The notes: a model not told the origin generated them from the sequence alone. A DNA stretch of 64,000 nt from Bedellia somnulentella (GCA_963576735.1 OY755177.1:11222001-11286000); one strand, 5' to 3'. Counted from the first letter of the stretch, positions 11,779-25,172 are shown. Program-made: numbers and translations.

Positions 11779-13835
11779 GTTTAATATCTACGGTAATACG
11801 GGTAACATGTAAGTAGCATAAAATTTATTTTGACACACGTTGACATTGAGTAAACATTTTGTTTCAAAACTTAATAAAAAAATAGATTTATAGAGTAACA
11901 TGGCAAAATGGCAGCTGCAGTGGGGTAATCTACCTCACGCTGTGGGATATAGGTATGACCTTATAAATAGATTTAAGTCTCTTTTAAAGTAACGAAATGG
12001 ATTTTGTATGGATTTATTCTATAGTTGACTCATGCAATACACTATACGCATGGAAACGTTCTAACTTCTGCTTTTGCCCGAGATGGTTCGGAACTAGTTC
12101 AGATTTACAAAATAATGTTATTACTGTACCACATAAATAGACAAAGAGAAAAGATTATGATTGATCAGTAATATTTTAATATATTATAACATTAGCACAG
12201 CCCATGTATGAACCACCGCGGGGCTAGAGTCTTCCTTGAATAGTATACTATACGCCATAATTATCCTACTTGGCATAATACGAATTAGCATACATCTATA
12301 TTTTATATATATTATAACAATTTCTATTTATGAAGAACAGTGAATTTAACTACAACACAAAACAAGAAATAAACTCGTATACTTAAAATAAAAAATGAGA
12401 AAAGCTTTTTTTAATTCAAGAAAACACGACGAGTAAATAAAGAAATTGTTTTCTTTGTAAGACTGTGAATAGATTTCAATAGATGAAGGTGGTTCTTTCG
12501 CGGATCGGTGGATAATTATACTTATTTAAATTGCCACGGTATTATTTCGTTTTTCGGCTAAACCTTATAAAGTAGCTATTAGCTAATAATTAAATGCTAG
12601 CCCAATTCATTTTCTATCCTAACCCACTAGAAGCTTACTATTCAAATTATACAAATAGACTCGGTCACCACAGTCGGTTAAGTCACTAGAGGAAAAGTTC
12701 AAAACTTAATTTCCGATAGAATTTCCTGCGCGAACCTTGTCCAAAAATGAAAGTGGCAAATGAAATTCGAATGGAAGTCCGTAACTGAGTTTTCGTCGGC
12801 GGTCCCACATAAGTGATGTTCTTGGTAACACTTATTGATGCTCCGAAACGGGCTTCGTCCATATGTGGCGGACCCGAATAAATCAGATTGGCTTGCTTTG
12901 GAAAAATGGAATTTCTTCATAGACGAATGAATTGAATTCACTATGAAAACTCTCTGGTGGACATTTACATTCACATCCATTAGTTATATACATAACGGAT
13001 TGAACCATAACCATACCAACCATAACCAGATTGTAAAGAGATTCCATAATGGGTTGCCAATAGCATAGTCCTAAAATAACTCAACGGCCGCCATTAGTAT
13101 TTTACGATAAACTGTGAAGAAAAGCAGCTAGCTTTTAGATTTTGAATGAATGAATGAACAATGAAAAACATTTATTCGTTACCACAAATCACATATGAAA
13201 ACAAAACAAAACAATCAGATCTTATAGATGGGTGGTTTTTTTTTCGTTGTACCAGTAAATATTTTACTATAAGTATAAAAAAATACATTATTACGCAATT
13301 ATTTTATTTTGTCATATCCATTAATAACTTTTTATGAAGTTGCTTGGTATTCTAATTAGCTACGATATCATATTTTCTTTATATCAAGTTTATCAAAACC
13401 GTGAAAAATCGTGGAATAGCGATGGGACATGTCAAAAAGTGCAGGTACAACGAAAAAAAAAAACGCCCAGATAATAACAATAAGTGGAAACGATACAAAC
13501 CATAAAGCACTCTAACGCTGAACCAATTAATCGTTTTGATAATCTTAGCAGCTTTTGTAATTGCCTAATTATAACCTAGAACATTATTATTGTTTGTAAT
13601 AAAGGTGACTTTAATCTCCTTACGTAAGATAATTTTGTCAAAGTCTGACGTCAGAGTTAAAAGATACAGCTACAAATGCGGCTACATAATACAACACAAT
13701 GCTTTTAGACGAAGACCTTAATCCTCGGGAATATCCGCAATGCGTTGGGAGACAAAACTTCAGCGGAATAATTAATTTGTGAGCCATAAGTAACAGCGAC
13801 TATAGCTCTCTGAGGACCCAGAACTTGACGTTAAA
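11779..13835. other. AT-rich stretch without recognised feature
   Basis: No supported gene. The 93-codon minus ORF at 12699-12980 has no signal peptide, domain or splice context that I can recognise. Confidence 0.35.
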
Positions 13836-13959
13836 TACATACATATACTCACGGCTATAAATCTCTAAATAGGGTAGACCTAGCTTCGTTTTAAAAAAAA
13901 CCAACCAGCTGTGTGGGGATAAGATTGTAAAACAACGGTTTTATTGATGGGTCTCTTTT
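13836..13959 (+). repeat. Rep-A, internally deleted; first arm of an inverted pair
   Basis: It starts with ACATACATATACTCACGGCT and AGGGTAGACCTAGCTTCG, then jumps to GTGTGGGGATAAGATTG and TTGATGGGTCTC. It joins directly to a minus-oriented copy at 13960. Confidence 0.65.
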
Positions 13960-14150
13960 AATAGGCGACTAAGGGTGTTGAGGCTTTTAAAGTGCTTTTT
14001 GTTTGATGCGATTGGAGACCCATCACCAAAAACCTTTATTTCACTATCTTAACCCCACTCATTTTCCGAAAATGGCTAAGGTTTATTATTTAGGTGCTTT
14101 GGCTTCCCATTCTAGGGATTTATAGCCGTGACTATATGTATGTATGTATG
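13960..14150 (-). repeat. Rep-A copy; second arm of an inverted pair
   Basis: AGGCGACTAAGGGTGTTG, GATTGGAGACCCATCACC, then GGGATTTATAGCCGTGAC and (TATG)n, all in minus orientation. Together with 13836-13959 it makes an inverted dimer. Confidence 0.7.
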
Positions 14151-16019
14151 AAATTGAATGTAAAGATTTGTGGTGTATATAGTAGGATTTTCGTATAAAG
14201 GATTGAATCATTCTATGCCTCCTCCAATGTAAACAGGCTATTTTTTGATCAACTGTCCGCTACTTTGTAGATAAAATGTGCCAATCCTGTTCGAGCACCT
14301 GTTATATGTAAATGTGCAAAACACGTCAACGTTATTAAAGTCGAAGTTGAGCTGAACTAAGTAGATTGTTTGCGAGTGATGAGCGGAGACAAGGGAGGTT
14401 TGCGGTCAAGCGGTCACTGCGGGAAGAAGGGGAGGAAGCCGTACCACCTCACCCGCGAACGAAACCGGAACATTATTGAAGGGCTTCCTTCCAATTCACC
14501 CATTTTCTACAACCTTACTGGCACGATTACGGCCTTAGGATGTAATTCGATAATGCGACGTTTCTACACTATCACGAGTTTAAATAGCGAGAGAACCAGT
14601 TGTAACAGTACTCGAGCCATATAATTTTATGAAACGGTACTATATATTGGTTTGATTCAGTGCTATTACTTTTTATTACAATTTCAGCGTTTTTATGGGG
14701 AGATTGGATACGTTATAACCTTAAGTAGATAATAATAGTGGCATTGTGTTTCAGCATGTTGAGATCGATTTTTGACTATTTTGTTCCGGTAGCTAGTGTG
14801 AAATATATTTTTTTTGATCTGGTACACAAAATGCTCTAGTACATTTGAAGCTTTCTTCGCTTTAATGTACATACGTAAGATTTAGAATGACTTATTTCCG
14901 ATGAAAAAAAATTTTACTTAAGAGATAAGAAGTTCTATTTGTAGGGATTTGCTGCTGGTCTCTGTTATTGCTACGAAAAATAAGGTTATTATAAAACAGA
15001 ACAGTAGAAAAGATGATTACGTCCTTTGTGGTCCCAGCAAATTATGTTCAGGGTTCAGACGGCAGCAACTTTTAATTTAGTTTTTTGTTACAACTAAAGT
15101 TCAAATTAACTCTTAATAAAAACTTAAATAAACACCAATGTGCAACTAATATAAAATTCTTTACCGAGACAATTCAATTTAAAATACAAGAGCGACAATC
15201 GTCGATTATCCTCGTATTTTCAATTATCCGTTACAATGGAATCCCGTGGGCTTTGTTATGATTCGCGAAGGACAACACGACTAATTCACAATACTTTGTT
15301 ACACAACACGACGCTCCCCAACGCATGCAGTTAAAAAAACTCGCGAGATTATGACGTGTACAAAAACGACGCATAAACGTGCACATTGACAAATATGTCT
15401 GCCACTACACGACAAATACACGCCATATTTGTACACTTTCCGTTCGCATACACGCAACGAACTAATGTCGGCCGAATAATAGAAACACCATGTAATCTGC
15501 TCGTGATTTATTACCGTACATCTGTCCGTCTCCAATAAACTCGAACACAATTAATAGTGTAAGCGCATATGATCTTAAATACAAGTATTAGTTGCCGCAA
15601 CAAATTAAATGGATGTTAATCTTGTAATCCCCTAAATACTAGTTACTTACTTTCGTAATGGTGTCTGGTGTGTTGATGTCATATGTCGGTTTTTAATAAG
15701 GGTAGTAGTTTGCTTTTTAAGCTTTTTTACGGAGTTTCTGGATTCTAGCTGACTGCCAAAGCCGTTTAATTGGACATAAGTTTTATAAAATAAGATTACG
15801 GTTGGATATAAGAAAATATGTGAGGTTATCGACTTTTCTACTTTACTAACTGGAACATGAATATTGAATGTCAGAAATAAAATCGATATACTTCTTGTTG
15901 TTTCTTTAGTTTAGGTTAAGTGACAAGCTTATTTATATCTCTTTGTTGACAGTTTGAATACGTTTTGTTAGCATATCAAGATCTACATATTCTACGAAAT
16001 TAAATATAATACTCGTACA
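14151..16019. other. Mostly AT-rich; small GC-rich ORF at 14370-14500
   Basis: An ORF from 14370 carries a GC-richer, basic start (GDKGGLRSSGHCGKKGRKP) that decays into low-quality sequence. It could be an exon remnant or chance, and I recognise no family. The rest of the stretch shows nothing. Confidence 0.3.
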
Positions 16020-16135
16020 ATACACGCACGGCTATGAATTAAAAAAAGGGGTAGCCAGAGTTTCTAAAAAGAAAGAGAATTAGAAATCCTTCAGGAACTT
16101 TTGGAAGTTCAATGGGGATAAGATAATAAATAGAA
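16020..16135 (+). repeat. Rep-A fragment, diverged
   Basis: GCACGGCTATGAATT, AGGGGTAGCCAGAGTTTC, GAATTAGAAATCCTTCAGG and AATGGGGATAAGAT follow the Rep-A order. Confidence 0.65.
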
Positions 16136-16144
16136 AAAAGTAAA

Positions 16145-16250
16145 AATACATATATACGGACATATTATACACAGATCAAGTTAGCCCCAAACAAAGTAAG
16201 ACTATCATTATGGGATACTAATTCAACGATATAACTAATAACAAGGCTGC
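16145..16250 (-). repeat. SINE-2 fragment, 3' part
   Basis: CACAGATCAAGTTAGCCCCA and TTATGGGATACTAATT match the 3' half of the SINE-2 minus copy at 42818-43020 closely. The tRNA-like head is missing. Confidence 0.65.
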
Positions 16251-16389
16251 CAAATTATATTTACCACTCTTATACTATCACGACTATAATTTCCAAAAGA
16301 AGGTAGGCAGAGTTTCAGAATTATTAATGACTCATTATTTTTTAATGTTTAATACATGCTAAAATAAATGATTTTTGGTGTTAGTAAAG

Positions 16390-16515
16390 CGCAATACACA
16401 TCAGCAACTTTATACTTTATAGTCTAGTTTTTATACATAGGTTGGACATGATTCTTTTCATACAGGCCGCCGGGTTTTGTCGGCGGCCCGACGGGCTCAG
16501 TGTGTTTTGCCTTTT
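16390..16515 (+). repeat. CCG-rich foldback module, second copy
   Basis: CAGCAACTTTAT, TAGTCTAGTTTT, CAGGCCGCCGGGT and GGGCTCAGTGTGTTTTGC align in order with the insertion at 2455-2630. It sits upstream of a SINE-1 tail fragment. Confidence 0.5.
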
Positions 16516-16539
16516 ACTGCTACATCGGCACTGTCACGT

Positions 16540-16605
16540 TGTTCATAAGTATTGGTACCTCTGCCAACGCCTTCGGGGGTAAACGGCGTGAACGTTTATG
16601 CATTA
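16540..16605 (+). repeat. SINE-1 fragment, 3' end only
   Basis: AAGTATTGGTACCTCTGCCA and CCTTCGGGGGTAAACGGCGT followed by GAACGTTTATG are the last part of SINE-1. Confidence 0.7.
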
Positions 16606-17157
16606 TGTACGTTTTATTCTTCATCGGCCAACTGTCACTAAAAAGGGCCTTATACGACGTACGTCCTCACCTTATACAAGACAAATGGAAGGAAATGGGT
16701 AAGTGATTTTCTAAACCGACATTACATAGCCACAACTACCACTAAAAATTTGTTTGTTGACATTTGTATCATTTGTTGTATTTTTGTTTATATGCATTTG
16801 TATCATTTCGTAACTACTAGATAGATTTGAATTAAAGACCTTTATGCAAGTGTTTATGTCACTAAGGATAACTTCTCCGTAGGCTGGAAAAGATAATTAT
16901 ATATCTTATCTTACATTTAACTTTTACTACTACGAGTATTGTATATGGTATTAAATGACCAAAATGTATGAGAATGAGTTATGTGTTTCTTATAGTTAGG
17001 ACAAGGTTTGTGTAGGAGAAAAATAAAAGAAAACCGTGTTCTTCATTACTCAGACTCACAAACAAATCTCCAATGCACTAAATATTAAAATGAAACTCAA
17101 CAGAGGTACATCAAAATACGTAGCCATGTCCCCTATTAACTTTCAAATAGTTGACGA
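16606..17157. other. No recognised feature
   Basis: A good donor-like GGGTAAGTG occurs at about 16697, but no matching exon evidence was found. Confidence 0.3.
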
Positions 17158-17225
17158 TTTTTTAGCTCTAACAGTCTGGCTACCCCTTTTTGAGATTTAT
17201 GGCCGTGAGTATAGGTATGTATGAG
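17158..17225 (-). repeat. Rep-A fragment
   Basis: GTCTGGCTACCCCTTTTTG, GATTTATGGCCGTGAGTATA, then TATGTATG, in minus orientation. Confidence 0.65.
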
Positions 17226-17599
17226 TACATGTATATATAATGTTTCATATAGCACTGTGGACCAACTAAAGCCGTAAAACACAAAACATAATGTACTATT
17301 GATTCCCGAAACTACGCTAGAACTGATTTCAGAAAAGTACCAACGAATCACACTCGATCAGAAACAGTAACAATGTTCTCATAATGGTCTAAGTTCATGA
17401 CTTGAAAAAGTAACTTTGCTGAATCGTTCAGATCGAAAACGGTCATTTACAACAATTCAACTTCTTCGCGTGAAACCATACTTGTGCTGTAGTTGGTAAC
17501 TATCGGAAAAGTTTGAACTTGCTTTTCAATAATACTTATATCGAGCTTTTAGCTCCAAGATTTTGGAATTAAAGTTTGAAGCTTATTGAATTCGAAGTT
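17226..17599. other. AT-rich stretch without recognised feature
   Basis: Nothing recognised. Confidence 0.3.
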
Positions 17600-17698
17600 G
17601 TCTCTACCATCTTGTCTCCTATCAGCTTCCAAATGTGGCTGAGGCGTTTCTGGCTCCGAACCTAAGGCTACCATTTTTAGGATTTATGACCATGTATG
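17600..17698 (-). repeat. Rep-A fragment, diverged
   Basis: CTACCATCTTGTCTCCTATC, CTTCCAAATGTGGCTGAGG and AAGGCTACCATTTTTAGG match minus Rep-A in order. Confidence 0.55.
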
Positions 17699-18152
17699 GA
17701 ACATGGAACATGGAGCATTAACAAAAACGTTCTCTTTAATTTCTTTCTAATGCACCTAATTAAGATAATAAGCGATGTAGTTAGTGATAGAATTCAAAAC
17801 ATTCTTACATCGGAAACAATATTCACCCTTTTTTTTATGTGTGATTTATGTACTCACTTCGCCGAGTCACCCTATAGTTTATCTATAACATTAATTCCTG
17901 CACTGTGAAATGGTAATATTTTTGTTAAATTCAACCGTATTAATATTAAGAGCAGCGTAAACATTGTATAAAATATTGTATAATGGTTAGTGAAACGCAA
18001 ACAAATAGCCTATATAATACTCGCATATTCGATCCAAGGGAGAACGTTGTCCCTGGGATTTTATTGATTGTGTAGTTTATATTTACTGATACGCATATAA
18101 TTGCAATTTCAAAAATTCTGTAAAATATAAATATACGCTTCACTATATAAAT
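17699..18152. other. AT-rich stretch without recognised feature
   Basis: Nothing recognised. Confidence 0.3.
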
Positions 18153-18362
18153 AATCGCGCTTATAAAGCCAAAAAAGGGGTAGCAAGCGTAAAATTATAA
18201 ATTCTTTAGCCACTAATGGATGTAGAGGTGTGAACAGGTTGTATGATAAAGGATTATTGATGTTGGGTCTCTAGCCACATAGAGAAACAATCACTTACAA
18301 GGCCCGATACCTTTAAATTTTCATACGACACCTACGGAAAGAAATGGTTTAGTGCTATTTGA
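18153..18362 (+). repeat. Rep-A copy, strongly diverged
   Basis: AAAGGGGTAGCAAGCG, AATTCTTTAGCCAC, GGGTCTCTAGCCACAT, CATACGACACCTACGGAAAG and AAATGGTTTAGTGCTAT keep the order of the plus consensus. Confidence 0.6.
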
Positions 18363-19520
18363 AGATTGATTCTAAACAGCAAACTTTTGACTAAAAGCTA
18401 AATTTAAATTTATGCATCGCTCATTAAGTTTCGGTGTTTTACCTATGTATTTTGTCTATATACATATTTAGTTTATATTGAATACAAGAACTGCATTTTA
18501 ATTTATATTTTAAATAAAAGAACGGATCCAAGATTAAACAGAATTTTTAAAAGCTTACCACAAAGTAAAACTTCCGATTCTCATTTTGCACAAAATGCTC
18601 CTGTTTATTTTAACATCTAGGCACAGCAAAAAAAGAACTTAAGATTTAAGAAGCACATATTTGCTATGGGAAGTTTGAAGTTGCGAAAGTAATAGATGGG
18701 TAAATAATTTAATAAAGGTTCATATTAACCTTCTAGTAATAGGTTAAAATCCCCAATCATTATTTTTTTATTGTATCATTAATTTGTATATTGAATTCCA
18801 TTGAAACAAACAAAGACAAATCAGCATTAATGCTTAAGTATTATAATATACACAGTCAAAAATACTATAAGTTCTTTAACATATCAATAAAATAAAAAAG
18901 TCTTCCAACAAAACGATTCCATTAATTGAATAACACTTGAAACCCATTTGCATAACGTTATGATTTAATGGTTCAGGTTAACGAAGCATTGTATCGTTAC
19001 AAATAGGTCTGGACTATCGTGACAAGAGCGAGTGACGTCATTGGAATTGCAAATACCATTTAATCGCTAGCAACTTCATTTTCCACAACAGAATAGAAAA
19101 TTGTCTCTGTTGATTGCATCGTTCATTAGTTCCCTTGCAACCCGTATTGAAACCGATCTGGTAAAAGGAATGATAAATTACAAAGGAGCTTATTGATTCA
19201 CACACTTGATTGTAAAATTAATTGATAGCATATACATTGCTAATGCCGTACCAAAAGTTTTGTGTAATTATAAGAACATTACAACAGTCGAAATCTAATT
19301 GAATATTTAGTCAATAACGTTTCCGTGGAACAAAACCGTATATTCGTCATAGATCGCTTAAATATTCGTGAGTAGCAAACATTAGGACCTATTACCAGAG
19401 TGCTTAATTCTATCTTTTACACTACAGACACCAATGGATATAAAAAAAAAAAACAAAAATGTCTTTATTTCTATTAAATAATACTTACTGGACTGAAATA
19501 TTTAAAATTCAGGTGTTTTA
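18363..19520. other. AT-rich stretch without recognised feature
   Basis: Nothing recognised. Confidence 0.3.
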
Positions 19521-19620
19521 CATACATACATACACATACTCACGGCTATAAATCCCTTAACGGGTTAGCCAGAGCTTTGGAATGAAAAATTCCTCAGCCA
19601 CTTTTGGAATGGAATGGTGT
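19521..19620 (+). repeat. Rep-A fragment, microsatellite end
   Basis: (ACAT)n, ACTCACGGCTATAAATCCC, GGGTTAGCCAGAGCTTTGG, then TTCCTCAGCCACTTTTGG. Confidence 0.75.
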
Positions 19621-21971
19621 TTTAATTATATGCAAATGAAGCAAGTATCGATGTATATGTGTAACGATGAATTTAAAATTGCCTGATACACTCCTATTGT
19701 ATCTTTAGTTTTTAAAAATGCCCTATGCGCTTTTTTGTATGTAAATTAACTCTAAGTGTGCTACACTATACAGTCCTCCTCCGCCTGTGCCATTTTCATA
19801 AAAACGTTTCCAAATTTGTCGCTTCACGTATTAATTGAGTCTAAATAACGTGCATTACACTAAGTAAAAACGCCGGCAGCGAGCGATTGTATGTACCTGA
19901 ACCTCTTTTCACTCCTCATGCAGCTTCCATAGCACAATAAATTAGCATTTTTAGTATGGGGCACAAGATATTGATTCGTAAATGTGCGAGTATAGTCAGC
20001 TCCTATAGGGATATAAAAAATATTGTATACTATCCCACTTTTGCATTCGTGATTCATTATTCGTGATGTTTCATTATTGTAAGAGGTGCGCAACGTTAAA
20101 TGCGATTTAGCCAACTGATAGATAAGAATCCAATTAACTAAGCAGACTCTATGGCCAATCAAAAATCTAATTATACGAGTCCCTGATAAGAGATGGCCGA
20201 ATGTTATATCAGGAAGCAATAATGCAGAGTTATTGCCCTATTGTGGAAGTTTTGGCATATACATCACGCGTCAGCGACTTTTATTATTAGGGACAGGGAC
20301 CGCCATAAATTGAACATGATGACGGATTCAATGAGCCGTGTTTTTAAAATATGTTGCATTGCAGAGATCGCTGGTGTAGAAAGTTTAGTTAGTTTGATAG
20401 GGGAAAAACATTTAAGTTGTATGTTTTTAGTTTCGCAAAGTTACAATAGTGTCCATGAAGCTTCCGTTTCGATCAGATACGTTTGGTAAAACTACTTATT
20501 TACATGAAACTTTTGTTTTATTTATTTGTCGCTTACGTTTAATATTTTCGAGGAGATGGTAAAAGTACCTATTGATACGTTCTACGTTACAACGGATCTT
20601 TGTCAAGCACCTAGTACTAACTAGTAGTTAATGTTAACTGTCAATATCTCTACATTAACATTTTTTTTTTAATAACTGGTATATACTCCTCATCTATATA
20701 ATAAGATATGATATCAGATTTTCCTTGCAAATATAGCTAATACATTCTGGATCGAATTTAATGAAACCGACGAAATAATTTCCGATACGGCATGTTCTCG
20801 TACAATATACGTAACATTTTAAATTCGCAGCAGCCATACAAAGAAAGAAGCCTAACCGCTACCTAAGCAATATTATCTTTGAAACATCACATACTGAAAT
20901 AGCCTTTTACTTACACAATATAAAGGCCAAAATGGTGTATGGGTGATTAACGAGTGGTTAAACAATGATGTAGCGTGGTTAGTCGTGTCACGTTGAGAAT
21001 GCGTCGAGCACTTTGGAGAATGATACACAGGAAAGGTGGTAGGGTACGGCCACTCGCCCTCTGTCACGTATATCAAATGTGCTTCAAATTGAATGAAATT
21101 CTTAGAAATCATGGTCGACAGGATATTGATTGAGAATATTTATTGGATATAAACTGACCGTTTTCAATTCAGCTGGGTTGAACTAAAGTTAACCTTTAGT
21201 GGTATTAAAGTTACGTTAATATGCTTGAGGATTTCAAGATAGAAATGAGAAAAAATCAAATTGTTGATAAGCAAACTTTTTTTTCGAAATGAAACGTCGG
21301 GTTCATATAATTGCAATCGACCTAAGATGACTCATTTGCTATGTAATCCAGAGCAGTTGGTGACACTTCTCGTTTACTAAATAAGCGGACCGCCCAAGCT
21401 CCTTACTACTTCAGCTATCTGCCAGTAAAAGTTCCATCCAAATCTGTCCAGCCCATTCAGACACAAAAACAGACAGAAAATAGTTGACAAATCTGCATTG
21501 GTTGGGTATATGTGAGTGCATACATCCATATGCATTTAGTTAAAAGCGGACATTTTGATGGCACAAACAAGTTCAACTCACAATTAGTCAATAGAAGTAC
21601 AATATAGTTTTGCGTGACCAACAGATGGTGCGCTCTCATGTACATTGTGTTAATGACTGCATATATTTTTTAAATTAAATATGTATAAATTTTACACTTT
21701 TTACTTATATCAGTAAGTTGCTTTTAAAACATGCTCTTGTAATTGGCTAATTAATTTAACATTTGTCATTAACTACCAAAGATGTGCTTGCTGTGTCATG
21801 GTATGCTTAGAAGTGCTGCGTAAGTGTTCGTAAGAGGCAAATTATGGTATTAAGGCTTTAAATTATTTTTGAGCGATATGGTTGGTATGTAAGCAAAAAC
21901 GATTGTTTTAAAACTAAATGTCTAAGATAATTGAATTTTTATAATTTTTGTGTTTTTAACATTTATCATTT
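19621..21971. other. AT-rich stretch without recognised feature
   Basis: The 119-codon minus ORF at 19860-20219 and the 82-codon plus ORF at 20241-20489 show no domain or splice context that I can recognise. They are not called as genes. Confidence 0.3.
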
Positions 21972-22073
21972 CATACATACGTATATACTCAGAGCTATAA
22001 ATCCCTTAAAGGGGAAGCCAGAGCTCCAGAATAATAATGCCTCTGCCACTTTTGGAAGTAAACTTCCAACCTG
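21972..22073 (+). repeat. Rep-A fragment abutting a mariner
   Basis: CATACATACGTATATACTCA, GAGCTATAAATCCCTTAAAG, GAAGCCAGAGCTCC and GCCACTTTTGGAAGT lead into the mariner target TA at 22074. No clear continuation of Rep-A is seen beyond the mariner at 23341. Confidence 0.7.
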
Positions 22074-22075
22074 TA

Positions 22076-23338
22076 CGAGGGGCATGCCAAAAGAAACTAG
22101 ATATTCAAAAATTATAAAATTTATTCTTTATTACAGGTATCGATCTTTTCAAAGTATTTACCCTGAGCACGTATACACTTTTCCATACGTCTGAACCAAT
22201 TAGAAAATACCTGTGACCACTCTTCTTTAGATACCTCAGAAATCTCGAAATTAATAATCGAATTATAGGCAACCAGCGCATTTTCTTTGCTTTCAAATCT
22301 CTTCCCCTTTAGTTTTTCTTTGATTTTTGGAAACAAGTAAAAATCACAAGGCGCTAGGTCAGGGGAATATGGCGGGTGAGGGAGAATTGACCCATTTATC
22401 GAGTTGAAAAAGTCTAGTGTTCTGGCAGACGTGTGCGGCGCCGCATTGTCGTGGTGCCAGAGAAGGTGCCGGATTCCTGACTTGGGTCGCTTGTCACACC
22501 GAGTAATATTACTGTTGGAGCACAAACTGTCACATACCATTCAGAGTTCACCTTTCTTTCATTCTCTAGCACAGCAGTAGTAATATGACCCGTTTTTCAG
22601 AAAAACGAGACGACGTGCTTCGTGCACGGCGACATTTCGTTGCGAGTTGGCTCGTCTTCAAAGCACCATACAGTCGACTGTCGCTTTGATTCGGGATCAT
22701 AGTTATATAGCCATGTTCCGTCACCAGTTAGTATATCATATACGTTTTTTTTCTCACCTCCGTTGAATTTATCTATCATGAATAGGCACCAATCCACCCG
22801 AAGGTCTATCTGCTCATCGGTAAGTTTGTGCGGCACCCATCTCGAACAAAGTTTACGGAGAGAAAGGTGGTCGTGGATTATGGTTTGCATTGCTGCTGAT
22901 CCAATTCCTAGTTCTCGCTCTAGCTCTACATATGTAATTCGTCGGTTTTCGCGAATAAGTTTTTCGACTGCACGAACGTTTTCTTGCGTGACCGCGGTTG
23001 GCGGCCATCCTGTCTTCGCTTCACCTTCGAGACATCCCCGTCCTCTTTTAAATTCAGCAAACCAATTGAATACTGTTGCTCGGGAACAAACAGACTCACC
23101 AAAAGTAGAAGTCAAAAGTTCAAAACATTCTTTATAATAAATCATAGCGCGAAAATCACGTTTACTGAGCTCCATTGTTTGCAAGTGAATTCCCGCCAGT
23201 TTCTGGGAAAAATTATGCTCATTCAAATAAAAAATAAATAAAAGAAGTGTGTTCTATATTCAAATATGTCAATAAAAAACCAGCCTATAAGATGGTGTAT
23301 AGTTTGCCAATATCTAGTTTCTTTTGGCATGCCCCTCG
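22076..23338 (-). mobile_element. mariner-family DNA transposon, complete ends, dead transposase
   Basis: A 1263-bp element with perfect inverted terminal repeats of about 30 bp (starting CGAGGGGCATGCCAAAAG) and a TA target-site duplication at 22074-22075 and 23339-23340. The interior encodes a mariner-type transposase on the minus strand. The intact ends mean it could in principle be mobilised in trans. The coding region is broken (see the pseudogene entry), so it is not autonomous. Confidence 0.95.
22121..23226 (-). pseudogene. mariner transposase, frameshifted
   Basis: Two frames together cover the transposase. The N-terminal part (22597-23226) shows the helix-turn-helix region (ATVFNWFAEFKRG), a WVPHKL linker-type motif, and the first catalytic Asp in TGDGTWLYNYDPESKRQS. 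The C-terminal part (22121-22540) has the second Asp in HHDNAAPHTS and the third in YSPDLAPCDF, with 34 residues between them. This is the DD34D signature of mariner. The join around 22540-22650 contains at least two reading-frame changes, so no continuous protein is made. The DNA binding, cutting and joining functions known for the family are therefore lost at this locus. Confidence 0.92.
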
Positions 23339-23340
23339 TA

Positions 23341-25012
23341 TCTTGAATCATGTTAACTTACAATGCTAAACATATATAAATTATGCTCATCCAATACCAA
23401 ATATAAAATACTCGAGTTTTTTCCAATGATTAAGTACGAAAAAGATGAAAGGAGTTCATCAAGATACTCGAGAAAAGGTTACGTTATCCCAAATAAAGAG
23501 ATATTCTGAATATATTAATAATACAGGTAAAGATCTGCTAAATTTTCGTGAGAGTTATGAAAAAAATAAGTGAAAAATTGTCGAGCAAAGATTTTCAGAT
23601 TCACTGTTAGATCAGGCTCCTGATAAAGATGGTTATGATCGATATTCCAGTGCATCTAAACTTGGCATTACTTTGGATTTCGACCCTTTTAGGTGAACAA
23701 TTAGGCGATAGGAACTTGGCCCCCTTTTTAACAGTTATGTTATTAGTGGGATAAAATATACCACAACTGTTAATACATTTTAAGCCATGCATATTACATC
23801 AATGCCCTCATCACAAAGATATTACAAATATAACACTCCACCCTTAATAGATACATCAACGCTGAATATACTGACATCGTTGAAACAAACCGTCTGCTCT
23901 GATGATCGATTGTCCGGTTAGTACAACAGAAGCTTGTCACGTGGTATTTCAATACAAAACGTGTAGTGCAGCCTAATGCCTGGAGGTTTACAAGTAGGTT
24001 TATCTATTGTGCCAATTGTAGTTCGAATATTGGTTCGAACATCTACATGAATATTGCCTATGCGAAAGTTTCTTTGTGGTTCAACGGTTTTTTGATAGGC
24101 TGACGAATAATTCGGGAATACGCTTATAAATTAATAGTGGTTTCTTGAATTTATAATAGTAAATATAGATAGAAAAAACATATTGAAATAAGATATTTAT
24201 ACTCGATCACTCAACAACTGTAAAGCTTAGTCACAGTTCACGTCACCTGCGCCACGATATGTAGAAATGATATCCTTAGCAGGTTTTGTTTTAGAATTGG
24301 CTACAAATGTAAAACATTATTTGAGTCCCATGAACACCTGTGTGATGCTTACGTCATAAGTGTGGATTATTTACATGCCACAATTGTTTTCAGTTAAGTT
24401 CGCATTATAACTTGGTAAACATTATAAAGTCACATGACAAAATCTCATAAGTTTCCCACGTGATATTTTCCCCGATCATTGACAAGTCTGATGATAAAAC
24501 TTCATTCATCATCTAATAAAAAAAAGTACAAGGATACACAAATACATCGAAAACTTTTAATGCTCTCATTTTATATTTCAACGTTTCGTTCCTCTACCTC
24601 CCAATCCTTGTGGTCTTACGAGTACTAAGAAAGTAGAAAAGATAGCGACCAATTTTTCTCTGAATTTAGGGACCTTGAATCGTACATTGAAATGTCTCAG
24701 TCGTTTTGTACGGAGCAAATAGTAAAAGCAGTCCAAAGTACTCCCTTCTTTTGTCAATTGAGCTTGTGAGTAGCGTTGGCGCCAAGACAAATTTATAGCT
24801 ATCTATACCCTGCTTTCGTGCTTTCCATGTTATTTTGCAGACAGAAACAGAAATAGCTTTTATCTTTTCAGGTTGTGTTTATTTTTAGAAAGGGTCTCAT
24901 AGTTTATTTTCATCCGGATTTACATACAGATAGATGAAGTGGGTGTAAAGTTCAAATATTTATAATTGTATAAGTACAAAGTGTTCTCCGTCAAATACTA
25001 TTGTTACATAAA
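23341..25012. other. No recognised gene or repeat
   Basis: AT-rich. A somewhat GC-richer patch at 24590-24785 has a 70-codon minus ORF and a second frame with stops. It could be the remnant of a retroelement, but I cannot assign it. Confidence 0.3.
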
Positions 25013-25172
25013 AACATACATAACATATACTCACGGCTATAAATCCCTAGAAGGGGTAGCCAGAGCTAAGGAATTAGGAATTCCTCAGCCACTTTTGGAA
25101 ATGTGAGTGGGGAAAAGATGGTAAAAGTAAAGGTTCTTGGTGATGGGTCTCCAACCGCATCGCCATTGTTAC
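25013..25172 (+). repeat. Rep-A copy, 5' two thirds
   Basis: ACTCACGGCTATAAATCCCT, AGGGGTAGCCAGAGC, TTCCTCAGCCACTTTTGG, GTGGGGAAAAGATGG and GATGGGTCTCCAACCGCATC match the consensus closely. The last third is absent. Confidence 0.85.

Noticed and set aside
14370..14624. 84-codon plus ORF with basic N-terminal part
   Set aside because: Only the first 40 codons look unlike the background; no family, signal peptide or splice context was found. It is mentioned in the stretch annotation but not called as a gene.
22763..23241. Plus-strand ORFs across the mariner
   Set aside because: They are antisense to the transposase frame, which has the mariner catalytic motifs.
24578..24790. 70-codon minus ORF in a GC-richer patch, possibly retroelement-derived
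   Set aside because: I could not match any endonuclease or reverse transcriptase motif, and the alternative frame has stops.
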